Of a stretch of DNA of 64,000 nucleotides, positions 1 through 12,242 are shown one piece after another. Location: positions 2,206,501-2,270,500 of the forward strand of contig NC_091885.1 of the NCBI RefSeq assembly GCF_019399895.1. The letters run 5' to 3'. Positions within the stretch are counted from its first letter, which is position 1. Each line of letters opens with the position of its first letter. Below the pieces are notes generated by a model, which did not search any database, was not told the DNA's origin, and saw only the letters and a list, made by a program, of their open reading frames with translations. The translations under genes were made by a program, and so were the position numbers. This DNA is from Cardiocondyla obscurior. Lineage: Eukaryota > Arthropoda > Insecta > Hymenoptera > Formicidae.

Positions 1-3000
1 GAGCACCGGGACCGGCGCTGTGTTGTACGATCACTGAATCATTGTTGGTGATAGATAGCACAGCTGTTGCGCTGAGATCACACGCTCTCGAAATAGTCTG
101 CAACAATACGTTGCTCTCGGGGTGTCTCGCGGCTAATGCGCGAAGTCGCCTCAACCAAGTCGATTTAACGAACCGCACGCGCTTTTCCGGCGATCACTTT
201 GTAGGCGCGCTCGGTCGTCTGTGTCCGTTCGTCCCCCTAGAACGAGGTGTCAAACGCTCTACCGACATTACGCGCTACTACTTCGTTAAAGCGAAATAAA
301 TGGCAAGCATAATTATCCACCCAGTCATAATTCAACGGCTGATTAAGGATAAATTTTCTCTCGCGCTTTCTCGCACTTACTCCGTCTGCTGGCCATCGTC
401 GTTTCGATATTTTTACAGTAATCAACCATCAAAGTAACAATTTTATTAATTTCTAAAATATCGAAAGAAAAATAATATTCAAAATTGAAAAAGTTTACAT
501 TTATAATTTCAGAAAATTATCGTAAGATATTAAATATACTGTGGGGTGAGAGTAACTGGTTTCGCGCAAATTAATTCGCAAACAACGTGTATCGCAGCGG
601 GGCTGTGTGAGAATCCGTGGAAAGTTAGAAATTGAAAGAATTATGGCAGCCCGCCTCGGATTCTCGCACCATTATTATGTTATGAGAAATAGGGCATATT
701 ATACGAAAGACCGGTAGCCTACAGGACCAACGAGTTTACGGTTTAGCGGAGGCGAGCAAACGAGAAGCCAAGGAAGAGAGGTGGCCGCTAGCTACCGTAT
801 AATTACGCGAACGCCTCTTCCGGAGATGACGCGTTATTACCCCGAGGCGACTTCCTCGTGCGGCTCGGGCAGAATCCTGCGGACCCTCCTCAAAGGAGGG
901 CCCTGGGGGATACCATGGCTCGCGTAATCGCCTCGTTATACTATCATACACCCGCTTCGCACCACGTTTTAGGATATTCCTTAAGTAGAACCCAAACACT
1001 GCGCGAGGAAAAGCAGAGAAAACGTCTCGAAACAGCGTTTAAAACGTGATTCATTGGTTTGCAACAGAAAAGAAAAAAAAAAAGAGTAAGAAAATAATCG
1101 TCCCCGTACTCTGTATTTAATCCGACTCTGCTCAGTTTAATTCAGCTAAGAACGTTTATAGATATTAATTCTCATCGTTATATTTATTAATACTTTTTTA
1201 TACGCGCACAGAGGTATTTGAGCAACTGCAAAAGTTGGTAAAAAGAACTTTATTCTCCTCCGATTCTTGCAGACCGCTCTTTCGTGAGTTTATTACTTCA
1301 CTCGCTTCCTTCGTTCATATCGACCTCTCTTTTCTCTACACCTGGTTCCACCGCGTGATAAATGGTGCTGTTCCGTTGAACCCTCGCCTTCGTCTTTCGA
1401 GAAGGTTTTATCAACTCGGACACGCCGCGCTCCTTCTGCCACTTCTCAACAACGATTCTTTCGTTTCTTGTTTAAAAAGTTTGCCTTATATTCTGTTTTA
1501 AAACCTTAAACTGTATTAAATTTTCTGACAACACAGGTTATTTGACCATTGAAAAATTCGATTTATCACCAGATTAAATATATCTTTATCCTTTTTTCTT
1601 TTAATATTATTTTCTTACAATTAATCTTTAAATTTTTATTTCATCATGTAAATATGTTATTCATTTAATACTGTTCTCTTTTTCTTTCTCTAAAGATATA
1701 TTTCTTTTTAATTCTATTTAAATGTTTTTAAAACCTAATCTCTTTCAAATACTAACTGATTAAAACGTGTAATTAAAAAATAATCTTAGGCAGGTAATGA
1801 TCTTCAAAAATGACTTTCTCGGGTCTGAAAATCGGCCGATTTCGTAACCAGAATAATGTCCGTGTTGACTCCTGCAAGCAGGGATGCTCGCGGCCAGGAT
1901 GATAGTAGGGAGAAGGAAAATGGCACCCGGAGGAGTGATAGAGGCTATCTAATAGCTCATGGAATTGCCCCTAAAACACCTTTTTAATGAACTATTGCCG
2001 CGGGAAATGAAAATGGGGAGACGATAGGCTCTTTTTAGGTCATGTTCGTTTAGCCGTTTCGATGTGCTTTTTATTAATTAAAACTTGAAATGTTCAACAC
2101 AAAATTTTTAAATAAAATATCTCGCAATTAAATTGTCATATTACGCGAATGAAATATGATATTTTAAAATATTCTACTTGCTACAAAGAATTTCTTTTTG
2201 AATAATAAATTTATTTAAACATTATTGCCTGATGTAAATACAAATGTAAGTATGCATAAGCACGTGAGTGAAGTACTGATTTTTTTTTTTTCTTCCACAG
2301 AAGTAAGCTGTACAAAAGAGAGAGGATGTCACAGAAATATCCATATTCCGTGAAGCGTTGATAAATTCGATATAAAGAGATTTGAAAAAGCATGACGCAT
2401 AGACTAAAATGCGAGAAGAGGAGAAAACTATCCGATGGATGGAGGCAAGCTGAGACCCAGCGAGACGTCGGACCGAAAACATTCCGGAGAATTAGATGTG
2501 CAGCCCCGCCAGGAGATCAAAAAAAGGGTCTCGGCAACGAAGACGAGGAACGGAGCGATTTGTCAAAACGCGCATCGCCGCACGCGCTCACTATCCCGTC
2601 TACTTTTCCTCACGCTTCCACATGCTTTCTCGTTCTCATTGTTATGTTAAGTATTGCCGCGAGCGAAGGCACGGATACACTGAAAAAGTGGTCCCGATGC
2701 AAAAGAGGACAAAAGGGAATAAATTCCGATTAAAATCCAAAACTCGAATCGAAAGAATTTTTTATGCGTGTAAAACAGAATTTTTTTATGTGTGTAAAAC
2801 ATTCATGTAACATGAAGCGTAGCCATGTGCATCAAATGGCAATAAAAAGCTGCTTAGAAAATCTTTAAGATATTCTACTGTGTCGTGACTTCTTTTAAGA
2901 AAAAGACAAATCTAAAGTAACGAACTATATAAATGAAGGGAGAAAGAAAAAGAGAAATAAGAAACTGTAGAATTTGTTATTTCTATTTGATGACATCGTG

Positions 3001-3499
3001 AAGGAGCTTTTAAATTACTCTCGTGAGAATCGGTGTACCAGCCACCTGATCTATTAAAGGACTACTTCAATGTCTTCGGGGTAGTTTCTGGTCAACTGTA
3101 AAGGTTTGGATTATGGCTGTAGCTTGTGGTGTTTATGAGTCCACGTAGGCCGATTACTACGTTCGTAAGGGTTTGCCGATCGTTTTAGGGAAAATAAATG
3201 ACCCAGAAAGCTCTACATATACAATATACAATGTTATAAATGTCTTTCTTTTTGATTAATTAATTACACGGTCGGGCAAAAAAAAAAATGTGCTGGCGAT
3301 CGTTTCTAGATTAATTTTATCACATCAGTTTTTTTTTTTTCTCTTAAAAAATAGACGAGTCTTGACATGGCCAACGGTAAAATCATCGATAGAATAAAAG
3401 TTTAATTGATAGAATAAATTGATAGAATAAATAATTAATTGTCAATTAATTCGGTCGGAGTTTAAAGTGGAATTTTATCTGTGAAAAGCGCGATATATT
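1..3499. other. Intronic DNA, hth downstream intron, no gene seen
   Basis: This stretch is AT-rich from about 420 and from 1500 to 3480, with GC-richer patches near 1-300 and 730-1020. Open frames here are short and show no recognisable domain. It carries T or A runs (for example 2279-2291) and three near copies of GATAGAATAAA at 3388, 3408 and 3421. I see no exon of hth: the next homeodomain exon, which should encode WFINARRR, is not present on the minus strand. Confidence 0.7.
3388..3431. repeat. Three spaced copies of GATAGAATAAA
   Basis: The 11-mer GATAGAATAAA occurs at 3388-3398, 3408-3418 and 3421-3431, the last two preceded by TT. The spacing is 20 and then 13 nt, so this is a short degenerate tandem array in AT-rich intronic DNA. 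Its function is unknown. Confidence 0.6.
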
Positions 3500-3764
3500 C
3501 AAGTCAAGTTTTTTACGGGCGAACGCAACGAGTTACGGAACGTAAACAGTGTCGCGCGTGCTGCACACAGAGACACACGGACGGACCGGCCGCGCAATAG
3601 TAAACATAAGGATTGAGGCAAGCTTGAAGTAGGTCAACGAACGTGCTGCGTCCTGCTCTACGCGTTGTTCCTCTCTTTCTTAATTTGGCCGGCAGCCAAC
3701 ACCGCAGGTAGCGCCGCGCGGGGCCTGCAGCGTTCGAGCAAACTACGATGCAATCCATGATGGC

Positions 3765-3794
3765 GCACGTGCTGACGTCGCACGTGCTGACGTC
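3765..3794 (+). promoter_or_regulatory. Tandem E-box plus CRE module (2 x 15 bp)
   Basis: The 15-mer GCACGTGCTGACGTC is repeated twice without spacer at 3765-3779 and 3780-3794. Each copy carries an E-box CACGTG (3766-3771, 3781-3786) and a CRE-type TGACGTC; the second reads the full palindromic TGACGTCA (3788-3795). CACGTG is a classic site for bHLH-type factors and TGACGTCA for CREB/ATF bZIP factors. It sits in a GC-rich block (about 3510-3890), roughly 165 nt upstream of an exon-like end with a GTGAGA donor on the plus strand. I infer a promoter or enhancer for a plus-strand transcript antisense to hth; no TATA box or mapped start supports a precise position. Confidence 0.55.
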
Positions 3795-3937
3795 ACACGC
3801 GCTACGTTCAGGTGAATCGCCGCGCGCAAAAAGATTCACACGCCGAACGCTCGTCACGCAGAGAGAGAGAGCGTACGTACAAATATATCGATATAATATA
3901 CTTGAGAGAAAGAGGAGACCTCGGGAGAGACATTATG

Positions 3938-3959
3938 CATCGACGGAGCAACCGCAATA
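3938..3959 (+). ncRNA. Exon-end block, copy C of antisense cassette
   Basis: The sequence CATCGACGGAGCAACC followed by GCAATA|GTGAGA repeats the exon end seen at 4534-4554 and 27622-27642 (consensus CATYGRCGGAGCAACY). It is again followed directly by a usable donor on the plus strand (GT at 3960-3961). The preceding purine-rich AAAGAGGAGACCTCGGGA also resembles the GAGAGGAGGAGCAGGCCCGG before copy B. The most likely reading is the 3' end of a first exon whose promoter is the E-box/CRE module at 3765. A matching microexon after it is not convincing; a weak acceptor-like GACAG lies at 4035-4039. The transcript is inferred, not shown. Confidence 0.4.
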
Positions 3960-4362
3960 GTGAGAATTATTTTGGACTTTCATAATATCGATAGTTAAAA
4001 CTTGTGAAGCATTGAAATGATATTGAGAATATTTGACAGAGCAGTCAGCGTGGAATTATGGTACATCGCGTTGGCCTCCTCCGGTTTGGCGGTCGGGTGA
4101 GGGGCGAGCGTGGCTTTAAAGGGCATTTCTCAATCGAGACGAACGTCGTAGACACACGTACCACGCGGCAAGAAGAGCTCTTTTTCTTCTCGCTAAAAGG
4201 TGATTCCATTAAATAATTAAAAATATCAATTCCCGCGAATTAACATCTCTGATTATTTTTCTGTATGGGTAGAGTATTTTAACGCGACACGTGTTCGATC
4301 TCTACAGCATTTTAGTACGTCTCTTAAAAATATATTTCATTGTTATTACTTTGTCGGTATAG

Positions 4363-4554
4363 ATTTAAATCTGGAGAAGATTACGCGATTACGGATCCTC
4401 GCCGGCGTTATCAGTGAAAAACAAACTGCTGGCGGTTCGTCGAGTTTGTTTCGCGAGTGCTGGAAGTTGGAGTGTTAGAAGAGGACCGACATCACATTCT
4501 AAGAAAAGAAGAGGACCATGCAGAGGCGTTTTGCATTGGCGGAGCAACCCTAGG
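4363..4554 (+). ncRNA. Putative antisense lncRNA exon, cassette A
   Basis: The start is inferred from an acceptor-like TTTGTCGGTATAG ending at 4362; the end is fixed by the donor GTAAGC at 4555. The middle (about 4402-4455) aligns with cassette B: both contain CGCCGGC, then an AGTGA/AAAC segment, then CGGTTCGTCG and a CTCGCG/TTCGCG block. The end (4534-4554) is the shared CATTGGCGGAGCAACC block. An open frame (from ATG 4414) runs through and would continue in frame into the microexon, but the homologous frame in cassette B ends in TAG and the microexon lengths differ, so I favour a non-coding exon. It lies on the strand opposite hth, inside its downstream intron. Confidence 0.45.
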
Positions 4555-4734
4555 GTAAGCGTAATTTTTTTTCCTTCATATAAAATCAAAGCTTTGGCTT
4601 ATCCATGATAAGAAATACTTTTTATTTTTTTTTTAATTAATACATTACTTACAGACACGTAAAAAAATTTTTTTTAAACCCAATAAATATTTTGAGCACG
4701 TCTACAATTTAAATTTTATATTTATTTGTTACAG

Positions 4735-4767
4735 ATCATCGCTAACTCCGCTGCTACGCATCGTTCG
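4735..4767 (+). ncRNA. Putative 33-nt microexon, cassette A
   Basis: It is preceded by TATTTATTTGTTACAG and followed by the donor GTGAGTC. It shares AACTCCGCTG, a following CATG/CATC core, and the final GTTCG before the donor with the 34-nt microexon at 27760-27793. The homology extends upstream into the intron: GTCTACA occurs 35 nt before this exon (4700-4706) and 33 nt before the other (27727-27733). The intron between exon A and this microexon would be 180 nt (4555-4734). CTCCGCT at 4746-4752 can pair with GGCGGAG at 4538-4544 once spliced, enclosing a 21-nt loop. Confidence 0.45.
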
Positions 4768-5419
4768 GTGAGTCAAAATTCTTTTTTTTTTTTTCCATTA
4801 TACAAACTTCGGATGGGAAAATTATTTTACGCACAGAAAAAAAATTAAAAAAAAAAAGATTTTACGTAAATTCGACATTTCGGATATTAAAAAAAATAAT
4901 GTTATTTTAAAAAAGAACTTTTCTCATTAAAACTTAATTGATTATTAAAAATACATAAGAAAAGTCGATCAGCGAACGAAGTTGAAAACGACACGCGACA
5001 ATCTTTCGATAATCCTCGTCACTTCGATAATGCACACTATTATTCCTGACACTTGGAATTAGCTCCCTTTTCTCTCGCCGGCAGCCCCTGAATCCATCCT
5101 GCTTTCGTCGCTACCCTTCGATTTTCAACCCCACCGGCAAACTCCACTTTCTTTTTTCTCGGCGGGCCCGATTTCATTTCTTTTACAAGCGCCGCGTCAT
5201 CATTTTTCATAGACCCCAGCATTCTTTCTCCCTCGCCCAAGCTTCCTCGAATAAGGGAGGGTTTCCACGATACGGCCTCCCACGTTTTGCACCGGTAACT
5301 GTACCTCCGGTCGCCGTAGTAGTAGAAGAAATAAAGCGTTGTAAGAAGGGCGCTAGGGAGTGCCCTTATTCTTCGCCACCGTGAACCGTATTGGCGCCTT
5401 TAAACGGCTCTAGTCGATA

Positions 5420-5455
5420 GCACCGCGTCATCGTCGCTAACAGGCTACGCGGTGC
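5420..5455. repeat. Inverted repeat, 9-bp stem and 18-nt loop
   Basis: GCACCGCGT at 5420-5428 is the exact reverse complement of ACGCGGTGC at 5447-5455. The stem is too short for a microRNA precursor. It is recorded as structure only. Confidence 0.5.
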
Positions 5456-5611
5456 CGAAGGTTTCTACATGTTTAAAGATGAGTACACTACCGAAACGAG
5501 TATATTGTGAGCCGCGTGAGATTGCCAAATCACATCGAAGTAATAACATTTTCTTTCAACATCGCGTTAAATAACAATGTCCGTTAATTTAATCGAGAAA
5601 ATCATATCGCG

Positions 5612-5629
5612 CGATCTCACGTGAGATCG
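5612..5629. repeat. 18-nt perfect palindrome centred on CACGTG
   Basis: CGATCTCAC followed by GTGAGATCG is a perfect inverted repeat with no spacer; its centre is an E-box CACGTG. A similar but imperfect element, CTCAC-GT-GTGAG, occurs at 26051-26062. It could be a dimeric factor site. Confidence 0.6.
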
Positions 5630-7958
5630 TGATAAAGAGCCTGATTAATTTATTGTTTGAAACGCGATTCATAGAAGCTCGCGGGCTGCCACGGCGAAAT
5701 TATCACTTGATAGACCGCGAGTACACAGTGCAGCGCGATGTAATCATCGTTACGCTTCCGTCATTACATTCCGCGGCTCTATAATGAACATCCTGTAACT
5801 ATCCATTCACCGATGCTTCGGAGGCTGAATTTCGGTAACAAAGAGATGGACAGGGAACGGGTGCTGGGAGCTCGTAAACGCGAATGACGGTGACAAGCGC
5901 GCGAACAACACTGGTGACAAGGAGAACAACGCGCGCGGTTGACGGTAACGGCGACGAGGTAGGTGACATCGATGATGACGGCCGATGACGAAGACGAGAA
6001 AAACGAAAGATGAAGACGGTAGTCGACGACGATAACGGCGACAGTACCGAGCGACGACGATAACGATAACGAGAACAAGCGCGGGCAAGTGATTTAGAAT
6101 ATTCGGTGGCGGATGTCAGCTATTGCTCGCCCACTGCGACGTCATTATGTCATCATCATTCTCCTTCGCGCCGACCTATCCCGTTGACGGGAGGCGCGCG
6201 CCTGGACATCACTCACCCGGTCCAACACCATCAGCCACGACGAACCCCGGCTTCACTTACCGGCTCACGTCGGACAAGGCTAAACAATATTTATCATGTA
6301 GTCAGCCGCTGCCACGCTGAATTGAAGTTCCGGTGCCACCCACGGTAATACACGCTGCGTCAAACAGTGCGTGGCAATCTGTGTACCTAAAGGTCGAATA
6401 AGTTGCTCCGGATTGTCATTCAACTCGCGAATTATGGACGGGCGTTTATCGGTATGAAACTCTGACTAGAAATCCACAATAGATACGTTCGGAAACGGCC
6501 CCGCTTTTCTCTATTAAAAGTTACATTTCTTAAACAATAGAAATAAAAATTTCTGTTACGTTAATACGAAGCTTTCCAAAGACATTTTTCGACTTAAATT
6601 TTTATTTCACGTCGGAATCAATTTTTAATTAGAAATCGAAAATTATTTTTAGTTTTTAATTAATTCTGCATTAATATAAAGAAGAAAACAAAAAAAAAAC
6701 GGACATTATTTTAAACACCGGGGTATATGTGTTCGGCTCATTTTAACGATTCCAATTTTACGTTGCCTCCCTCGGTATACAGCCTCTCCTGCCCTACCTC
6801 TCTCCGTTTCTCCCCTCGTACCGCCACGACGAACGACCAAAGTCTCCGAGGAAATCATTGAATATGCAACTTAAGGAAATCCTCGGATATTGCGCTTTAT
6901 TATAAACGGGCTGGCCCCCGGTTACCGCCCTCCGCTTCCCTCGAAACTTCCCTCGACGCCAAAAAGACTTTGCATGCGAATATTTTCAGATTCGGGAGAA
7001 TGCAAAATCCCGCGGGACCGGAGATCCGTTGGTTATCTTCGTAGATTCGAAGTGCTTACAACTATATTGTCCTCGCGGTTAAAAATCAACCGAGTAAATA
7101 CAAAATTCTGCATAACAGCTTTTAAGTAATTTAACAGACATTTAAGTAATACAACAATTAACAGCAATTGTATTTAATAAGCACATACGTATATTAGCGA
7201 AAATTGCGCGACAGTTACCGGAGGCAAATTAAATTAATGAGTTGATGCATTTCATTGATGTCAACTGTGTAAAGATCAATTAGATTTACATGTCGGCATA
7301 CGTGTAATTTTATACATTGTAAAATCGTTTCTATGGCTTTACTGTAACGAAGAGGGCTTTTCCTTGCGAATACAACGAACGTTAGAGTGAAAGGCGCGAG
7401 GGGAGGAGCGCCGAGAGATTTGGGGCTGAAGGAAGGATAGGTCGGATATATAATTAGGCAGCGTTTGTAATTAGCGTAAATTGCTTCCCGGTAAGAGGGA
7501 TACAAGCTTTAACATCGCGCGGGAAGTGAAAACTATTATAAATTTAATATAGTACAATCCGGTTAAGGGTGAAGGATTTTGGAAGAAGGAGTGTGATTAA
7601 TTAAAGATAAAGTTTCTGAAAAAAAAAGGAGGAAAAAAAAAAAAAAGACCGATTGCAATAAGTAAATGATGGAATATGTAAATTAAAGGAAATAAGAGAT
7701 GATGCTATTATGAACGATACTCCCCTCATAACAATAAATGCAAATAAGGTAATTTTTTTTTTTCTGCATAAGGACCGTTCTCCGATTAAAAAAATGTTAG
7801 GAGAATAAAACAAAAATATATATTAATTTAAATATGCAGATTAAGTTAACGCAATAAAAAGAAAGTGACAAAATAAAGTAACTTTTAATAAGAGACGCTA
7901 CAGAAGTGCGGTTAGTCGGCAGAACGAAGTTATCAAGAACGGTGTGAGAAAGAGATGA

Positions 7959-7982
7959 GGGGGGGGAGGGGGAAGGAGGGGG
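7959..7982 (+). other. G-run cluster, possible G-quadruplex
   Basis: The plus strand carries G8 (7959-7966), G5 (7968-7972) and G5 (7978-7982), separated by very short spacers. G8 can supply two runs, so a four-run quadruplex is possible. It lies at the edge of a purine-rich stretch in the intron. The hth transcript would carry the C-rich complement. Confidence 0.5.
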
Positions 7983-9538
7983 ACACCTTTAAGTATTGGA
8001 ACGCAGGTGCTGGGCGCGTGATCCTCCTTCGGAAATATACGGTTATCCGCTTAACTTAGACGCTGGCGAGACGGAAGCCATCGCCGGTCCGCGTAATATA
8101 CTGCCCAATAAAAACTTAGTTACTACGTTCCGCCTCCGCCGTTTTCTCGACGTTAGCCAGCGTCTTCCTCGTTTCTAACCCGAGAAAAGAAAAGAACGAA
8201 GGAACGAGCTGAGACAGGATGAAAGTAAACTCGAAATGCGGCAAGGAGGATACACAAGAATAAATAACGAAGAAAAATAGACGACGGCGAAGAACGGCGC
8301 GGTGGATTTTAACAATCTCTCGGCTCCGTCGTTATCGGACGTGTGGTCAATGATGCCATATAAGCTCCGGTAATGATACGAGGTGGTGCCTAGAGACAAT
8401 AACGGCTGCACAAACCATCAAACGAGCTTCCGAATGGCGTAGCAAGGATCGCGAGCACGCTGTAACCCTCCAACGTCTTTTGCTTCCTTCCGTGCGAGAT
8501 ACCACGAGGTGCGTCCTTAACCAGAAGATCCTGACTGTATTGTCCTTTATAGCGGCTAAAACGCCAAGAGACACTAAGCTTCCATTCTCTTTTGATCCTC
8601 TAATAACGCGCGTACCGTTCTCCAACTTCTTAACGATCTGAGAAACGAGATCTTACAAACTCGGAAACAACCGTCGGCCTATCTGCGTAACAGTGACGAA
8701 TTCGCGGAAACGATATTATTGCCGTTAACGTCAATTTTTATTATAAACGTGTAGATGCGTAAGAGTACATTATATCAAATATAAATTAAAACGTCCCGAG
8801 ATAGAGAAAACCGACAGTAATCTGACCACCTACTTTTACCGCACGCGTCATAACGCGCAAAATAATCAAACCGGCCGTGAAAACATATGCTCACTTGCAT
8901 TCGCTCCGTGAAAAGACTGAAGAACCGAAGGGTTGTGTGTGTTTTGGCTCATGATCATCCAAGCAACCGGACGGTTCCGGAGGGTGACAGATTGTTTGAT
9001 GGTTGATTGTCGCGCACTGCTTCGGGGGTCGTCTGATTGGGTCGCCGCGAAACATCTGGCGGCCTCCCGCGGGGCTCCCAGACGACAATCATCCTACAAT
9101 CGCGAGGTAATACTCCGAAAGATGTCTTCATCCTCGGGGACATGAGATGAAAATAGAGGATTTGCTCGAGCAATGGAAATTCCCACCGCAACATCACAAA
9201 GAGAATATATCCATGACCATAAATAATATTAAAAAAGGGTAAAATTTAATTTAACGCGTACAAATTAATTTTAATAATTACATACGTTAATTTAAAAAAC
9301 TTGAAATTATCTCGAAGTAATTTTTTTAAAGAGATATTTAATCATTTGCAAACACCGCACGGTCGAGTAATTTTATTTAAAAATTTATACTTATTGCGGT
9401 CGAGTCGGAAAAAAAAAAAAAAAATTTTTGTCCTTTAAGGGCATAGAGAGAATGCAGACAACGCACTGAGGAAGAAGCGTACAGAGCGAGAGGAAGCGGA
9501 AAAAAAGAAGGGACTTTTACAAAACCCATCCGTTCTCT

Positions 9539-9559
9539 CCCCCCCCCCTCCCCCAACCC
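9539..9559 (-). other. C-run on plus strand (G-rich on hth sense strand)
   Basis: Plus-strand C10 (9539-9548), C5 (9550-9554) and CCC (9557-9559) give runs of G on the minus strand, which is the hth sense strand. A quadruplex in the nascent hth intron RNA is possible here. Confidence 0.45.
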
Positions 9560-10687
9560 TTGCCGCGTAGAGACATTGATACCTAACGGCTGACGGTACC
9601 CACCTACAACTCGACGACAATGGATCCTTTGCGGGCAGAAAAAAAAAGCGTAAAAAGAAAAGAGAAAGAGAGACAGAGCGGTCCACTTTTGGCATAGGGA
9701 ATGAAAGAAAGAGCGGCAATGATGAAAGCATTGTCCCTGTTCAACGGCTCTTCTGTGAGCCTTCGAGGCGGTCGGTCTATCTCCTTCAGCTCCACCATCT
9801 CTAACATAACTACAGTCACTTCCATCTCTCCGATCCATCGTCTCCACGTGCCCGCGTTCAAGTTTCGAGCTCACCTCCAGATATCTTTTATCAAAGCAAT
9901 AAAATAACGATAGACTCGTCGCTCACGATTACAATAATTTAACGCTTTTATAATTCGCGAAAATTCGGCCGATTATCCTTGATAATTATCAAATTATAAT
10001 TCGACTCCGCTCGAAATTGCTAAGAAAATCGCCGCGATTTTCGTAAATCGGGAGATTAAACAACACGGAATGGCATGTCGTCTCTCAATCCTGGAATGTA
10101 ATTCGAGAAGCCAAGTGTTTGCGTGTCTTCAAGGCTAGGGTGATCTTCGGGACCCTTGACTCGCTAGGCGTAATAACGCGATAATCTTCTCGCGCAAAAC
10201 AAATAACGGGGCGGCCGTTTCCCTTCAATGCGGCGTGCTCTAACCCTTTCGTGAAAGGGTCTAAAGAGAGCAATCCCCGATGATCGATCACAATCGACTC
10301 CTTCCATACGAGGGCATTCTTTGCGCTATGTCGACGCTCGCGGAGAATGGCGAGCGCACGAGGGTTTAGGGTTACGACCCCTCAGTTCCGCGTCGTGCCG
10401 GCGTTGTTATTCTTCGAGCGAAAACTATTTACAAAGTCGAGGCTAATGGCATCAAGCGATTTTGTTCCATATGCCTCAACACCCCTGTGCAACATTAGCG
10501 TACTGTTCTTAATAGGATTCTACATCGAGTGCCGTAACATCATAATGCTATACTATTCTCGTATGTTAAACTGATCCGTCAATGCTAACACGACTGCTCT
10601 CGTAGACATATCGTATTAATATTTTTTTACATCTTTGATTCATCTTCTTTAATAAAATTAATTAAAATTAAAATAAAATTAACAAAA

Positions 10688-10775
10688 ATCGTAGAATATT
10701 TTGGCAACAGATAAATTACAAAAAAAATAAATTACAAAAAATCGTAGAATATTTTGGTAACAGATAAATTACAAA
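10688..10775. repeat. Tandem duplication, period 53 bp
   Basis: The unit beginning ATCGTAGAATATTTTGG at 10688 is repeated at 10741 with a single change in the following bases (CAACAG versus TAACAG), then ATAAATTACAAA in both. The two copies are nearly identical over about 35 nt with A-rich spacers, which points to a recent local duplication. Confidence 0.75.
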
Positions 10776-12219
10776 TAAAAAAGAAAAAAAAAATCGAAAA
10801 TGTTAAGAAATGTTAGCGCAATATTTGGGCGTGATTTACGAGCCGTAGTTTTATTGTTAAAATTTAATTGGCCAGAAGGCTGACAAACTCAATCTCAAAA
10901 CTACCACGGTTACGGAATCGTCGAACAAGTTTGCTCCGCCGCAACCGCATCCCTTTTCTCTCTCGCGATTCTGGTACCCTTTTCCGCCAGAGGTTTCTAA
11001 CCAGGACCGATTTCTCCCTTCCTCGTCGACTATTACGATATGCCTATCCCGTTCTTGCTTTCAATTTGTTCTCCTTCTCAGACCGGCAGCGCGCGCGGCG
11101 CGCACAAATGGAAAACGGATTGATTAATCGTAGTAATTACCGATCAGCCCCCGCTAATTAGATATCCGACTCCTGCCCACCCCAAGGCCCCCAGAGAGTT
11201 TCCTGCTAGCTACAGGAGACGACGGTGGTACTACCACCGCATTGAGGGGACTTTCCGAGCCTTCGGCGAGGCTGATGAGAGACGTCGAGGGGGCGGATAC
11301 GCGGCACGAGGATGACTAAATGAGATCATTTGCCGAAGTCAGCCAGCGAGCATGAAATGAGAACGCCGAATTTTGTTATTCTAACAGATTGAATTATTGC
11401 AACTCCACAGTTAAGTTACGTGGCCTTTAAAATCGCGCTACAAAGCGCCGCTTTAAAGAATCATATAAAACGCAATAACTGAAGCGGGATAAAGTTAGAA
11501 TGTAATTTTTAATTTTTTATCGCGCGTCGAAAATACATTCCTCCCTCCCAGTAGGCAGTATCTGAAATTCCGGAAAATAAGCTTCTCTTTTCGGGCAAGG
11601 ATGGGGAAAGGAAGCTTACACTCAATCAAGTTGAAAATCCTGAGACGCCCGTATAAGGCGTGCTCCATAAAAAAGCACCGCGAAGTGATGGAACGACGCG
11701 ATACGAGCAACATCGCTGACACCGCATACCCATGTGACTTACAATTCTTGATGTCACCTGCGCCGGACGCGCGCAAACGAGTCTCGGGCACGGATCTTGA
11801 TTCACATCGAGCACCGTCGTCACGTTGGAACGCAGAAACATTCTTAAAATTCTTTAAAAAACACGTATTTCAATAGCTCGCCAGATCGAACGATAATAAT
11901 TCTCCAATTAGCTGAGTAATACATCGATAAAATACCGAATCTGAACTATATTTATAAGAAAAAGAAGAAAAAAAAAAAATAAAATACATATATTATCTTT
12001 CTTTATTTAATTAATTAACTGAAATAAATGCAAATTTTCTATTGTCGTTCGATTATTCCGTTCACAGCGAGCGGGGATCATCGTGGAAATTCGAGCCGCG
12101 AGATACGAGATTTACTGTTAAATTATCGCCGTTCCTGAATACGTAAGACGGCGCGAGTCCATCCCCGTTTCCCATAATAGCGTGCTTTCTTCCTCGACAA
12201 TCTCATTTGCGGGGACGTC

Positions 12220-12242
12220 CGCTCCTATTCTCTATCTTACAG
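12220..12242 (+). other. Plus-strand acceptor-like site
   Basis: A pyrimidine-rich CTCCTATTCTCTATCTTACAG ends at 12242 and is followed by GTAATC. It is a good 3' splice site on the antisense strand; the following GTAATC is a poor donor, so it is a weak candidate for a recursive site. It could serve the putative antisense transcript. Confidence 0.25.

Noticed and set aside
2340..2375. Minus-strand frame reading EFINASR, resembling the start of the next hth exon (WFINARR)
   Set aside because: It is not preceded by an acceptor at the right phase and continues NMDISV instead of RIVQPMID, so it is a coincidence.
6250..6272. Minus-strand donor-like CCG|GTAAGTGAAG
   Set aside because: The sequence upstream on the minus strand shows no acceptor-bounded exon or hth-like coding; isolated donor-like strings are expected by chance.
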